A stretch of DNA of 64,000 bases from Eutrophomonas brisbanensis (GTDB lineage Bacteria > Pseudomonadota > Gammaproteobacteria > Burkholderiales > Eutrophovitaceae), in contig JAYQIQ010000004.1 in the NCBI GenBank assembly GCA_038141705.1, positions 1,616,474-1,680,473 on the forward strand, read 5' to 3'. Below the pieces are notes generated by a model that was not told the DNA's origin, made no database searches, and saw only the letters and a program-made list of their open reading frames with translations. Made by a program: the position numbers and the translations under genes. Positions 8,837-17,166 of this stretch are shown one piece after another. Within the stretch, counting starts at the first letter, position 1. Each line of letters starts with the position of its first letter.

Positions 8837-9997
8837 TTAATCTTGCATCTCGCTCGCAAATTGCTTGGAGTTCTTATCATCCCGATAAAAGATCAACGGC
8901 TTGACCTCTGATGCAGGCGGCTGCGGAAGTTGTGCCTTTGCAACTTGTTCTGTTATCAGGTGATGATCGGGTGACTTTGAACACACGGGGTCGGTTTTAG
9001 TCGCATCGCCAGTGAGCTGATAAGCCTGGCATCGACATCCACCAAAATCCTTCTCCCGTTCGTCACAACTTTTACATGGCTCTTGCATCCATGAGTCGCC
9101 TCTATATGCCTGGAAGGCAGGCGAATCATTCCATATCCAGCTCACATCGTGCTCCCGAACATTCGGGAAGGTTAGGCCAGGAAGCTTTCGCGCTTCATGG
9201 CAAGGCAGGGCCTGTCCGTCTGGGGCTACATTCAAGAATACGGATCCCCATCCGTTCATACAAGCTTTCGGACGGTCAGCATAATAATCCGGTACGACGA
9301 AATAGAGTTTCATCTTATTTCCGATTTTTTCGCGGAATTTATTCGTCTTTTCTTCAGCGATACGTAACTGCTCTCGGCTTGGCATCAAATGTTCACGGTT
9401 CTTGAGAGCCCAAGCGTAGTATTGGCTGTTTGCGAGTTCAACGTGTTCGGCACCCATTGCTTCAGCCATCTCTAGAATCTGATCTATGTGGTCGATATTT
9501 AGTCGGTGAAGAACCACATTTAGAACCATGGGGTAATCGTACTGTTTGATAAGTTTTGCAACTTTTGACTTTAGATCAAAAGTTTTGGTGCTGGATAGGA
9601 AATCATTTAATTCTTTAGTCGAGTCTTGGAACGATAGCTGAATCTGTCCTAGTCCTCCACTTTTGAAGGCTGATATTCTCTCCTCGGTGAGGCCGATTCC
9701 AGATGTCAATAGGTTAACGTAGTAACCCATTGCGCTCGACTCCGCTACCATCTCCTCCACGTCATCACGCATAAGAGGCTCTCCACCCGAGATTCCGAGT
9801 TGCACGGCGCCCAGTTCTCGAGCCTCTTTGAAAACCTTTAACCAGTCAGCGGTGCTTAGTTCAGATTTAAGCGTTGATGCATAATCCATCGGGTTATAGC
9901 AGAACACACAATGCAGAGGGCATTTGTAGGTAATTTCTGCATTGACCCACATCGGGCCTTTAGGTTTTTTACTCGGCTCTGATCCAACCTTTGTCAT
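8837..9997 (-). CDS. pqqE: PQQ biosynthesis radical SAM protein PqqE
   Basis: PqqE uses a radical SAM mechanism to form the carbon-carbon bond between Glu and Tyr of PqqA bound to PqqD. The radical SAM cluster ligands are Cys26, Cys30 and Cys33 in CPLHCVFC, followed by GGEP in the SAM site. The C-terminal SPASM region has Cys residues in ACMNGWGSVFLN, ALPCHEARKLPG, EPCKSC and GGCRCQAYQLTGD. Length 386. The first ATG overlaps pqqD by 29 bases; an internal Met16 is a possible start. It is part of a single-strand pqqABCDE order followed by ABC transporter genes. Confidence 0.97.
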   Translation of the reverse strand: MTKVGSEPSKKPKGPMWVNAEITYKCPLHCVFCYNPMDYASTLKSELSTADWLKVFKEARELGAVQLGISGGEPLMRDDVEEMVAESSAMGYYVNLLTSGIGLTEERISAFKSGGLGQIQLSFQDSTKELNDFLSSTKTFDLKSKVAKLIKQYDYPMVLNVVLHRLNIDHIDQILEMAEAMGAEHVELANSQYYAWALKNREHLMPSREQLRIAEEKTNKFREKIGNKMKLYFVVPDYYADRPKACMNGWGSVFLNVAPDGQALPCHEARKLPGLTFPNVREHDVSWIWNDSPAFQAYRGDSWMQEPCKSCDEREKDFGGCRCQAYQLTGDATKTDPVCSKSPDHHLITEQVAKAQLPQPPASEVKPLIFYRDDKNSKQFASEMQD

Positions 9998-10241
9998 TCG
10001 CGTTCTCCAAGAAATCCAGCACGTCTTGCTTTAAATCTACTCCGGGAAATGTGGTCTCGAGTTGAGAAATAATCTCGTTTGCACTTAATTTCCCATCTAC
10101 AAGCTTCATTATTTCCCCAGAACTTCCAGGAAGCTTAATGAGTCCTTCGGGGTAGAGTAATACGTAACAATCTTGTGCGGGTTCAAATTGAAATCGAAAT
10201 TGTCGTTCCAGGACGATGGGTTTAGTCACATCTAGCGTCAT
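9969..10241 (-). CDS. pqqD: PqqA peptide chaperone PqqD
   Basis: PqqD is the RiPP recognition element that binds PqqA and presents it to PqqE. The 90 residues from the ATG at 10241 contain the usual core: FRFQFEPAQDCYVLLYPEGL, then LPGSSGEIMKLVDG, the central family motif. A longer in-frame extension exists, but this start overlaps the pqqC stop (ATGA) and gives the normal size. It overlaps pqqE at its 3' end, so C, D and E look translationally coupled. Confidence 0.95.
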   Translation of the reverse strand: MTLDVTKPIVLERQFRFQFEPAQDCYVLLYPEGLIKLPGSSGEIMKLVDGKLSANEIISQLETTFPGVDLKQDVLDFLENANDKGWIRAE

Positions 10242-10978
10242 ACTTTCTCCATTCGCGTGACAGCCCCCGCATTCGTCTCTCCGATCCCGTAAGTCACTTG
10301 GATCGAATCCAACATAGTCCACAAGACATCGAGCTTGAATTGCAAAATTCCTAAAGCTTTTTCCTGCTCTTCTCGCGTCTTAAAGTGCTCTAAAGTAACA
10401 CGCAATCCATGTTCAACGTCACGTCTTGCTTCTGAGAGTCTTTTTCGGAAATACTTGTATCCGTTCTCTTCAATCCACGGATAGTGCTCAGGCCAAGAAT
10501 CGAGACGTTTTTGGTGGATGGTGGGCGCAAACAGCTCGGTTAGCGAAGAGCAAACTGCCTCTTCCCAGGGCGCCCGGCGAGCGAAATTGACGTATGCATC
10601 AACAGCAAACTTGACTCCTGGCGTCACATGCTTAAGGGAGAGTACGTCGTCACGTGTTAATCCAACCGCCTCTGCCAGAGCGATCCAGGCCTCGATTCCA
10701 CCTTCGTCGCCTTCGAACCCGTCATGATCGAGAATTCGTTGAATCCAAAGTCGCCTGTGGTCCTTATCAGCCATGTTTGACAAGACCGCTGAGTCTTTGA
10801 TGGGAATCATGATCTGATAATAGAAGCGGTTAATGACCCAGCCGCGAATTTGCTCTTTTGTGCATTTTCCGCCATTCATCGCGATGTGGAAGGGATGATA
10901 AATGTGGTAGCACTTGTCTTTCGCTCGCAGGCGTTTTTCAAACTCGTCCTTGGTCCAAGGGGTGTTGCTCGATCCCAT
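10238..10978 (-). CDS. pqqC: Pyrroloquinoline-quinone synthase PqqC
   Basis: PqqC is the cofactor-less oxidase that closes the ring and completes PQQ. At 246 residues it is family length. Motifs include YHIYHPFHIAMNGG, GWVINRFYYQ, IPIKDSAVLSN, RILDHDG, FAPTIHQKRLDSWPEHYPWI and the late WTMLDSIQ. Active-site His, Tyr and Arg residues typical of the family appear in these segments. The stop overlaps the pqqD ATG. It lies 27 bases downstream of pqqB. Confidence 0.97.
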   Translation of the reverse strand: MGSSNTPWTKDEFEKRLRAKDKCYHIYHPFHIAMNGGKCTKEQIRGWVINRFYYQIMIPIKDSAVLSNMADKDHRRLWIQRILDHDGFEGDEGGIEAWIALAEAVGLTRDDVLSLKHVTPGVKFAVDAYVNFARRAPWEEAVCSSLTELFAPTIHQKRLDSWPEHYPWIEENGYKYFRKRLSEARRDVEHGLRVTLEHFKTREEQEKALGILQFKLDVLWTMLDSIQVTYGIGETNAGAVTRMEKV

Positions 10979-11005
10979 CGCTAATGCTCCGCTTTGCTTA
11001 ATAAA

Positions 11006-11923
11006 TTAAATGGTTAAATCCATCCCATCGTATGCGACATCAATTTTCTCATCAGCCAGAACTGCTCGTTCGGGAGAGTCTTCGCGAAGGATCGGATTGG
11101 TGTTGTTGATGTGAATGAGAATTTTTTTACTCGCTCTTAAAGGTCTTAGTACTTCAATCATTCCGCCAGGATCGGATTGGGGTAGGTGTCCCATATCGAG
11201 AGACATTTTTTGCGCAATACCTAATTTCGCCATCTCATCATTTGTCCAACAAGTGCCATCAACCATTAGGCAGTCCGCTTGTTCCATGAATGGTTTGATT
11301 TGGTCTTCTATTTCGGCTAGTCCTGGTGCGTAAAATAGTTTCTTACCGCTCGTCGCGTCCTCAACTTGTATGCCGATGTTATCGCCAATGTGGGGGTTGT
11401 TACGGTGAGGAGAGTAAGGCGGTGCTTTACTAGATAGCGGCACCGCCGTGATTTTCAGGTTAGGAACCCCCTCAGCTTCAAAACTGTCGAGTGAATCCAT
11501 CGAAATCTTATTCCAATTTATTCCGCAGTAATGGCCAAGGATATTGAAGATTGGATTACCCGTGGTCAGCTCTACGAACACCATATCCGTGCAGTAAATA
11601 TTCAACGGCGTTTTTCCTTCGCGAAGCATGAATAGTCCAGTTGTGTGGTCTATCTGGGCATCCATCAACAGCACGGATTTGACTGCGGTATCGCGTATAG
11701 ATCTGGCAGGTTGTAGCTCGGGAAAGCCTTGAAATTGAGTCAGGATATCGGGAGAGGCATTAAAAAGAAGCCAATTCACATTGTCGCCCGTCACTGCGAT
11801 CGAAGACTGTGTTCTTCGTTTGGCATTTATCGTTCCTTTTCGGACTCCGTCACAGTTCGGACAATTACAGTTCCACTGCGGAAAGCCCCCTCCAGCTGCT
11901 GATCCTAGTACTCTGACTCTCAT
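11006..11923 (-). CDS. pqqB: PQQ biosynthesis protein PqqB
   Basis: PqqB is a metallo-beta-lactamase-like protein thought to hydroxylate the Tyr of the crosslinked PqqA dipeptide. The N-terminus has GSAAGGGFPQWNCNCPNC, the family hallmark with a structural zinc site. The metal region is atypical for MBLs (MDAQIDHTTGLFMLR), as expected for PqqB. Later motifs are MVDGTCWTNDEM and MGHLPQSDPGG. Length 305, normal. It is the first gene after the pqqA hairpin and the start of the co-directional B-C-D-E block. Confidence 0.97.
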   Translation of the reverse strand: MRVRVLGSAAGGGFPQWNCNCPNCDGVRKGTINAKRRTQSSIAVTGDNVNWLLFNASPDILTQFQGFPELQPARSIRDTAVKSVLLMDAQIDHTTGLFMLREGKTPLNIYCTDMVFVELTTGNPIFNILGHYCGINWNKISMDSLDSFEAEGVPNLKITAVPLSSKAPPYSPHRNNPHIGDNIGIQVEDATSGKKLFYAPGLAEIEDQIKPFMEQADCLMVDGTCWTNDEMAKLGIAQKMSLDMGHLPQSDPGGMIEVLRPLRASKKILIHINNTNPILREDSPERAVLADEKIDVAYDGMDLTI

Positions 11924-11963
11924 ATTTCTCGATCTCTATTACGTTACAAGTTCTCTATTAAAG

Positions 11964-11990
11964 CGGAAAGCCCCGAATTGGGGCTTTCCG
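11964..11990 (-). terminator. Stem-loop between pqqA and pqqB
   Basis: A perfect 10-11 base-pair stem (CGGAAAGCCCC ... GGGGCTTTCCG) with a five-base AATT-type loop lies 22 bases past the first pqqA stop and 40 bases before pqqB. It has no long U run on the pqq strand, so partial termination or an RNA-processing barrier is inferred. A hairpin at this place is known in other pqq operons, where it makes pqqA mRNA much more abundant than pqqB-E. Confidence 0.75.
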
Positions 11991-12011
11991 TATGTACTTT
12001 GCTAACAGATA

Positions 12012-12083
12012 TTATCTGTTTGCGATGTACATGGTGACTTCGAAACCGAAACGCATTTCGGTGTACTCAGGCTTTGTCCACAT
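12012..12083 (-). CDS. pqqA: PQQ precursor peptide PqqA, copy 1
   Basis: This is a 23-residue ribosomal peptide whose Glu15 and Tyr19 (the E-x-x-x-Y motif, seen as FEVTMY) become PQQ. It begins MWTKPEYTEMRFGF, typical of PqqA. The ATG at 12083 follows a strong Shine-Dalgarno AAGGAGGT. It heads the minus-strand pqqABCDE unit and is too short for normal gene calling. The peptide is identical to that of copy 2 at 16970-17041, though 11 codons differ. Confidence 0.95.
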   Translation of the reverse strand: MWTKPEYTEMRFGFEVTMYIANR

Positions 12084-12333
12084 AGCAAGTACCTCCTTGA
12101 TTAAATTTAGAATACCGCTTTGGCAGCTCAAAAAGTTGCTTCCACGGCGCCATGTCGATACAGTTGCACATCTCGCAAAGCAAGACCTTATTACTCTATT
12201 TACATGACCGTGCGATTGTCCCCTTACCGGCTCACTTCCGGCTGCAACATTTTCAGCAAAAGAAACTCATGATTTTCATTAGTTTACGTTTTCATAATAC
12301 GAACTATTTGCTGGGTAATGCGCTATTCAACGA
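12084..12333. promoter_or_regulatory. Divergent intergenic region between pqqA and tonB
   Basis: These 250 bases separate pqqA (leftward) from the TonB-like gene (rightward). They contain the pqqA ribosome binding site at about 12091-12098 and must hold promoters for both sides. No ORF or operator could be named with confidence. The right part is AT-rich (CATGATTTTCATTAG and TTTTCATAATACG), plausible for a promoter of the rightward gene. Confidence 0.4.
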
Positions 12334-13434
12334 ATGATGAGCTTTGCTATTCGTTCCAAATATATGGATGCGTTTCAATTAGCGGTTGGGACGTCAATAC
12401 TTTTGCACGCATTGGTCGTATTTTTGTTACCAGGTTTCGAGTTTTCAAAGGAGCAAGAGACGGATTTCTTGACTGTCGAGCTCGAGTCGTATGAGCCGCC
12501 AACCCAAGAGCAAGTTGAAGAGCTAGAAACAGTTGATCCTCCAACCTATCGAGAGTTGGAGCGTCCCGTGAATAAAGCCGAGGTTCCTGATAAATTTGCT
12601 GAGCCACCTCAAGCTATCCCGGATCCACAAGTAATGAGTGAGCCTGAGATTCCAAAATTGGAACCACAGGTTACTCCAGTTGAAATCCCAGTGAGACGGT
12701 CAAGTCAGCAAATTCTGTCTAGACCAAAGGCAGAATTTATTCCTCGAAAGGCGGAGGCGGTTGCACCCCAAATTTCTCCGGAGATCCCAAGAAACGAAGT
12801 TGAAATTGAGCCGCTTCCCACTTTGCAGGAGCAAGTGGTGGAATTGCCCCTCAATCGCCCGAAGGTTGAGCGTCAGCGATCGTCAGCTGAATCGATTCCA
12901 CCGCCTAAACCCAACATGGTGGAAAGGTCGAATCGACCATCAACACCACAGAATGCGCCCTCGGTTGCGCCGATTTCGGTCAATCCGGTTGTAGCGCAGC
13001 CCCCGCCCAAGCCAGAGCCCAAGCCAGAGCCCAAGCCAGAGCCCAAGCCAGAGCCCAAGCCAGAGCCCAAGCCAGAGCCCAAGCCAGAGCCCAAGCAGAG
13101 CGAAGCTGATTTGGTTAGTTTGGAGAAGAATTTCAAACGAGATGTGCATAAAATTGTTATCAACTCTGTTCGGTCGGACAGTCTCCTGCTTCGTAGAATG
13201 CCGAAGGGGGATCAATTTGATGGGGCAGTGGTACGGGTGGTAATCAACTTCACGGAACAGGGCAGTTTGATCTCGGAGAGTATCGATATTGAGGAGTCGA
13301 GTGGCTCAAAGAAATTTGATGATTTTGCGTTGCTGGCAATTAAACGGTCGCTCAAAAAATTGGAGCGTATAACACCTCCGAAGGGCATCACTCGAGTAAT
13401 TTTTCCTTTTCGCCTAAAATTCGTCGAGGAGTAA
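12334..13434 (+). CDS. TonB family energy-transducing protein
   Basis: TonB proteins carry proton-motive energy from ExbBD to outer-membrane receptors. This 366-residue protein has one N-terminal helix (about residues 14-33, LAVGTSILLHALVVFLLPGF), a long Pro/Glu/Lys-rich periplasmic spacer with a tandem KPEP repeat, and a C-terminal TonB-like domain (GAVVRVVINFTEQGSLIS, ESSGSKKFDDFALLAIKRSL). Two ATGs open the frame; either can be the start. exbB/exbD are not adjacent. It could equally be a TolA-like protein of a related C-terminal fold, but TonB_C fits better. Position beside pqq suggests, weakly, a role in uptake for PQQ-dependent metabolism. Confidence 0.8.
   Translation: MMSFAIRSKYMDAFQLAVGTSILLHALVVFLLPGFEFSKEQETDFLTVELESYEPPTQEQVEELETVDPPTYRELERPVNKAEVPDKFAEPPQAIPDPQVMSEPEIPKLEPQVTPVEIPVRRSSQQILSRPKAEFIPRKAEAVAPQISPEIPRNEVEIEPLPTLQEQVVELPLNRPKVERQRSSAESIPPPKPNMVERSNRPSTPQNAPSVAPISVNPVVAQPPPKPEPKPEPKPEPKPEPKPEPKPEPKPEPKQSEADLVSLEKNFKRDVHKIVINSVRSDSLLLRRMPKGDQFDGAVVRVVINFTEQGSLISESIDIEESSGSKKFDDFALLAIKRSLKKLERITPPKGITRVIFPFRLKFVEE
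13006..13092 (+). repeat. 12-base tandem repeat coding for KPEP in the TonB spacer
   Basis: Seven near-identical 12-base units of the form CCCAAGCCAGAG run in frame and code for (KPEP)7. The DNA copies are identical, not only the peptide, which points to recent slippage expansion. The rigid Pro-Lys/Pro-Glu rod is typical of TonB spacers that cross the periplasm. Confidence 0.95.
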
Positions 13435-13474
13435 TATTTCATCAAGGTTAGAGCCAAATAAAAACCACATTTGA

Positions 13475-14410
13475 ATGTATCCAAGTATCGACCCATTTTA
13501 TGACAGGCAACCTAAAGGTAGCGAACTGCACTCCATTTACGTTGAGCGCAGCGGTAGAGAAGGTGGTATTCCAGTCATTTTCTTACATGGTGGACCTGGG
13601 AGCTCAACCAACCCAAATCAGCGTCGATATTTTGATCCGGCAGTTTTTGACATCATTTTGTTTGATCAGAGAGGTTGTGGAAAATCCACCCCGGCGGGTT
13701 CAACGGATAGCAATACGACTTGGGATCTCGTTGATGATGTGAACGCGATTATCGAGTTCTTTTGCATCAAAGAAAAAGTCATCCTTTTTGGTGGTTCTTG
13801 GGGAAGTACTTTGGCGCTAGCTTATGCGAGCAAGCACTCGGAAAAAGTTCGAGCAATGATTCTTCGAGGAATTTTTTTGGGGTCTCGCTCTGAGGTGACT
13901 TGGTTTACCGATGGTTTAGAGGAATTTATACCCGATGCGTCAAGGAAGTTTAGAGCAGGCGTCGAAGGAAGTGTGGTTGACCATTATTGTGGTTTAGTAA
14001 ATTCCCCCAAGAGAGATGTGGCTTCGAGCGCTGCTGAAAATTGGGCGAACTACGAGGCAGCAGCGATGGCGATAGGAGCCACAAACGAAATTGCTACGCA
14101 AAGTTCTTCATCCAAAAGTTCAGTCGATTTGATCCCAAGAACCCTCGTTCATTTGCACTATTTGCGTAGCGATTGTTTTTTGCGAGAAAACCAATTGCTG
14201 GAGTCGGCGTCCAATATAACTGTTGATACGGTAATAGTGCAGGGGGCATCGGATATGATTTGTCCACCAATCACTGCGAAAAAGCTTGCAGGCGTGATGC
14301 CTAATTCACGATTGAGGCTTGTCGAGGGTGCTGGTCATAATGCGATGGGAGAGCTCTTGGCGCGCGTGCTGGTTGAGGAGTTGGACCTTATTGCAAGCGG
14401 GGTTACCTAG
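13475..14410 (+). CDS. pip: Proline iminopeptidase
   Basis: This alpha/beta hydrolase (S33) removes N-terminal proline. It has the oxyanion HGGPGSS (around residue 38), FDQRGCGKSTP, the nucleophile elbow GGSWGST, the acid region VQGASDMICP and catalytic His in EGAGHNA. Length 311 is normal. The stop is 2 bases before the histidine kinase start, so the three genes pip, sensor and regulator appear to form one unit. The link between Pip and the PQQ locus is unclear; a peptidase that trims the crosslinked PqqA is conceivable but speculative. Confidence 0.92.
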   Translation: MYPSIDPFYDRQPKGSELHSIYVERSGREGGIPVIFLHGGPGSSTNPNQRRYFDPAVFDIILFDQRGCGKSTPAGSTDSNTTWDLVDDVNAIIEFFCIKEKVILFGGSWGSTLALAYASKHSEKVRAMILRGIFLGSRSEVTWFTDGLEEFIPDASRKFRAGVEGSVVDHYCGLVNSPKRDVASSAAENWANYEAAAMAIGATNEIATQSSSSKSSVDLIPRTLVHLHYLRSDCFLRENQLLESASNITVDTVIVQGASDMICPPITAKKLAGVMPNSRLRLVEGAGHNAMGELLARVLVEELDLIASGVT

Positions 14411-14412
14411 TT

Positions 14413-16137
14413 ATGGGTTTAAGGTTTCGAGTTAATTTGGCGATCTCGATCATTGGTCTGATATTCGTATTAGTGACGGCGTTTATCCTGATCGATGATC
14501 GCAGAAAGTCTATCAATGAGGAGATGGAGGCCGGAACAAAGGTGACGGTACAACTTCTCGAATCGTTTGCTATGAATCCAAATCTTGCTAGCAGAGGTAA
14601 TGACCCGTCAATAGAGTTTGCGAGTTTTCTTAGAGGCGTAGGTCGAGTCCGTGCAAATGAAATCAGACTCTACGATTCCTCGAACAAGCTTGTATATGAG
14701 TCGCCGCCATCAGAGTATAAATCTGGACGTTGGGCCCCGCAGTGGTTCGCAAACTTGGTTGCTCCGGCGAAGAGAGACTTTCGGCTTAATATGCCAATCG
14801 GCACTATCGTGATTACTCCTGACTCCTCGAGATCGGTCCTCGATGCCTGGGATGAACTCAGTACCTTTGGTTTAATCTTGATGGGGTTTTTTATACTTTT
14901 GAATTTGACTACGTTCGGCCTGATAGGGCGATCTTTAAGACCTCTTAACGTAATTTCGAGCGCAATGTCTTCGATGGAACGTGGTGATTTAACGGCGAGG
15001 CTCCCAAGATTTTCCTTGCCAGAGTTTGATTCGATCGGTCACACGTTTAATCGAATGGCAAGCAATCTCGAAGATGCGCTCACTCAGAATGCCAGGCTTG
15101 CTCTAGTTGCGCAACAGTCTAGTGATGCAATTATGATTCATGACTTGGAGGGAAAAATTTCATTCTGGAATCCAGCGGCTGAGCGCATCTTCGGATTTCA
15201 ATCTCAAGAGATACTTGGGAAGGCTTCGCAGCTTATTATTCCAGATCACTTGATTTCTGAAATGGATGTGATTCAAGATGGGGTGCTGAGACGAAAGCGA
15301 ATTGAATACCTAGAAACTAAAAGAAGAACCAAATCCGGGGATTTGATCGACGTTGCATTGTCGATCGCTCCGCTTGTAGATCCTGTGCATCAGGAAATTA
15401 TTGGAGAAATATGCGCGATCCGCGACATGACCGAACACAAGCAGCGGATTGCTGCGGAGACTGAGTTACTGGAAAACCGACAGTTAACGCAGATCATTCA
15501 GGAAAAGTTGGAGGAAGAGCGAAAATCAATCGCCCGAGAACTTCATGACGAGCTAGGTCAGTGCGTAACTGCGATTAAAACTATCGGTGCTGCAATAGCG
15601 AACCGCGCTAGCGATAAGGATCTAGAGACGAATAAGAATGCGAGTACGATCGTTGAGGTCGCTACGCATATTTATGATGTTGTGCATTCAATCATTCGTG
15701 AGCTTCGTCCCAGTGCGCTTGATCATCTTGGGTTGGAGGACGCGTTAATCGACATTGTCGATCGCTATAAAAAACAGAGTCTAGATCTTGATATCGCTAT
15801 TTCCTTTGATGTTGGCGCTCGAAAGTTCGGTGAGAAACTGAACATTACGGTCTACAGGGTTGTACAAGAGTGTTTGACGAATGCTGCGAAACATGCCTCC
15901 GCCACGCGAATAGATGTAGGGGTTGGTATTGTTGCCCGATCGCAAGAGGGAGATTTGATCCGAGTATCAATTGAAGATAACGGGATTGGGATTCAATCGG
16001 ATATCGAGAAAAGCACACGGTTTGGTTTGTTGGGAATCAAAGAGCGGGTTCAGGCGTTTGGGGGGGAAGTGGTTATAGATAGCCCAGAAAAGGGTGGAAC
16101 TAGGATTGAAGCGTATATCCCGTTACACTCGAGTTAG
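14413..16137 (+). CDS. Membrane sensor histidine kinase (HAMP, PAS, HisKA_3)
   Basis: This 574-residue NarL-group kinase has a first helix at about 7-26, a periplasmic region of about 120 residues, a second helix at about 153-173, a HAMP domain (GRSLRPLNVISSAMSSMERGDL), a PAS domain (about 235-350, with SFWNPAAERIFGF) and HisKA_3. The phosphorylation site is His378 in ARELHDELGQ. The ATPase domain has an N-box (ECLTNAAKHA) and G-box (EDNGIGI, GLLGIKERV). Its cognate regulator follows after 19 bases. By analogy with ExaD/ErcS-type systems it may control PQQ-dependent oxidation genes; this is inference from location. Confidence 0.93.
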   Translation: MGLRFRVNLAISIIGLIFVLVTAFILIDDRRKSINEEMEAGTKVTVQLLESFAMNPNLASRGNDPSIEFASFLRGVGRVRANEIRLYDSSNKLVYESPPSEYKSGRWAPQWFANLVAPAKRDFRLNMPIGTIVITPDSSRSVLDAWDELSTFGLILMGFFILLNLTTFGLIGRSLRPLNVISSAMSSMERGDLTARLPRFSLPEFDSIGHTFNRMASNLEDALTQNARLALVAQQSSDAIMIHDLEGKISFWNPAAERIFGFQSQEILGKASQLIIPDHLISEMDVIQDGVLRRKRIEYLETKRRTKSGDLIDVALSIAPLVDPVHQEIIGEICAIRDMTEHKQRIAAETELLENRQLTQIIQEKLEEERKSIARELHDELGQCVTAIKTIGAAIANRASDKDLETNKNASTIVEVATHIYDVVHSIIRELRPSALDHLGLEDALIDIVDRYKKQSLDLDIAISFDVGARKFGEKLNITVYRVVQECLTNAAKHASATRIDVGVGIVARSQEGDLIRVSIEDNGIGIQSDIEKSTRFGLLGIKERVQAFGGEVVIDSPEKGGTRIEAYIPLHSS

Positions 16138-16156
16138 TATGGAGCGGACATAGATT

Positions 16157-16801
16157 ATGGGTGGCGAACAAATTACAGTGATGCTGGTGGATGATCATGC
16201 AGTCGTTCGCATGGGTTTTAAATTGTTGTTAGATGGTTCATCCGACATAAAAGTAATTGGGGAGGCCGAGAGTGGTGAGGAAGCCGTTCGTCGGTTCCAA
16301 GATATTAGTCCGGATGTTCTTGTCATGGATATTTCTATGCCTGGAATAGGTGGGTTGGAGGCTATAGACAGAGTGCTGGCGAAGAGGAGTAGCCAAAAGA
16401 TCCTCGTACTGTCTGGTCATGAGGATGGAATGCACGCGAAGCGTGTACTCAAGGCTGGAGCGGCAGGGTACTTAACCAAAAGAAGTGCTGCTGACGCCTT
16501 AATGGAGGCGGTTAGAACAGTCCATCGGGGTAAAATCTACGTTGAGTCGTCGATCGCGCAAGAACTTGCAGTTGAGCAGGTATCTGGCTCGAAAAACCCA
16601 GTCGATAGCCTCAGTGAGAAAGAATTCAAGGTGTTTGTGGCTTTAGCTAAAGGTGAATCGGTCCAGCAAATCGCCGAGGTGATGTCATTGAGTCCCCGGA
16701 CGGTCGGAACACACCTTTACAACATCAAGCAAAAACTCGGAGCTTCAAACAGCGCTGAGATCGCAATAATTGCAATGAGGGCAGGGTTGATAGACTTGTA
16801 G
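16157..16801 (+). CDS. NarL/LuxR-family response regulator
   Basis: The 214-residue regulator has a receiver domain with VDDHAVVR, phospho-acceptor Asp58 in VLVMDISMPG, Lys in GYLTKRSAADAL, and a C-terminal LuxR helix-turn-helix (LSEKEFKVFVALAKGESVQQIAEVM; SPRTVGTHLYNIKQKLG). It pairs with the kinase directly upstream. It is followed 168 bases later by the second pqqA copy, so regulation of pqqA2 is an attractive guess. No binding site was identified. Confidence 0.94.
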   Translation: MGGEQITVMLVDDHAVVRMGFKLLLDGSSDIKVIGEAESGEEAVRRFQDISPDVLVMDISMPGIGGLEAIDRVLAKRSSQKILVLSGHEDGMHAKRVLKAGAAGYLTKRSAADALMEAVRTVHRGKIYVESSIAQELAVEQVSGSKNPVDSLSEKEFKVFVALAKGESVQQIAEVMSLSPRTVGTHLYNIKQKLGASNSAEIAIIAMRAGLIDL

Positions 16802-16969
16802 CAAATAATTATAAGTTATTGATTGATATATATTTTATTAAAAAAATGATATTTTGATCATGAAAATCATTAGTTGTGTTTACGGAAAAATAGCTATTGC
16901 GAATCTGGCCAGATCCTCATAATTCGAAGCGTAGGAAAGCTTACGTAAACTTTTTTGGGAGATAAAACC

Positions 16970-17041
16970 ATGTGGACAAAACCAGAGTACACAGAAATGA
17001 GATTCGGCTTTGAAGTAACGATGTACATTGCAAATCGTTAA
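16970..17041 (+). CDS. pqqA: PQQ precursor peptide PqqA, copy 2
   Basis: This is a second 23-residue PqqA with the same amino acids as copy 1 but different codons at 11 of 23 positions. GGGAG at 16958-16962 precedes the ATG. It stands alone, not followed by pqqB, and ends in its own strong terminator. The upstream region (16802-16969) is very AT-rich and should carry its own promoter. The Glu-x-x-x-Tyr crosslink motif is intact, so it should be a working precursor. Confidence 0.93.
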   Translation: MWTKPEYTEMRFGFEVTMYIANR

Positions 17042-17060
17042 TTCGTAGTTAAGAATTCGA

Positions 17061-17091
17061 AAAAGTCGCCTTCTAGGCGACTTTTTTTTTT
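17061..17091 (+). terminator. Rho-independent terminator after pqqA copy 2
   Basis: An AAAAGTCGCC / GGCGACTTTT stem with a five-base loop and a run of eleven T lies 20 bases after the pqqA stop. It makes pqqA copy 2 a monocistronic unit. Confidence 0.93.
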
Positions 17092-17166
17092 GTCTAAGTA
17101 TCAGTGTTTTGATGTTCAGGCGTGTTATCTTTTCCGAACAAAAACGAATTATAGGCAGGGGGATCT

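Noticed and set aside
13006..13092. Possible CRISPR-like tandem repeat
   Set aside because: The units are contiguous, 12 bases long and in coding frame, with no spacers.
12873..13215. Minus-strand ORFs with GLGSGLGS or WLGLWLGL repeats
   Set aside because: They are mirror readings of the KPEP repeat in the TonB-like gene; the plus frame has full family support.
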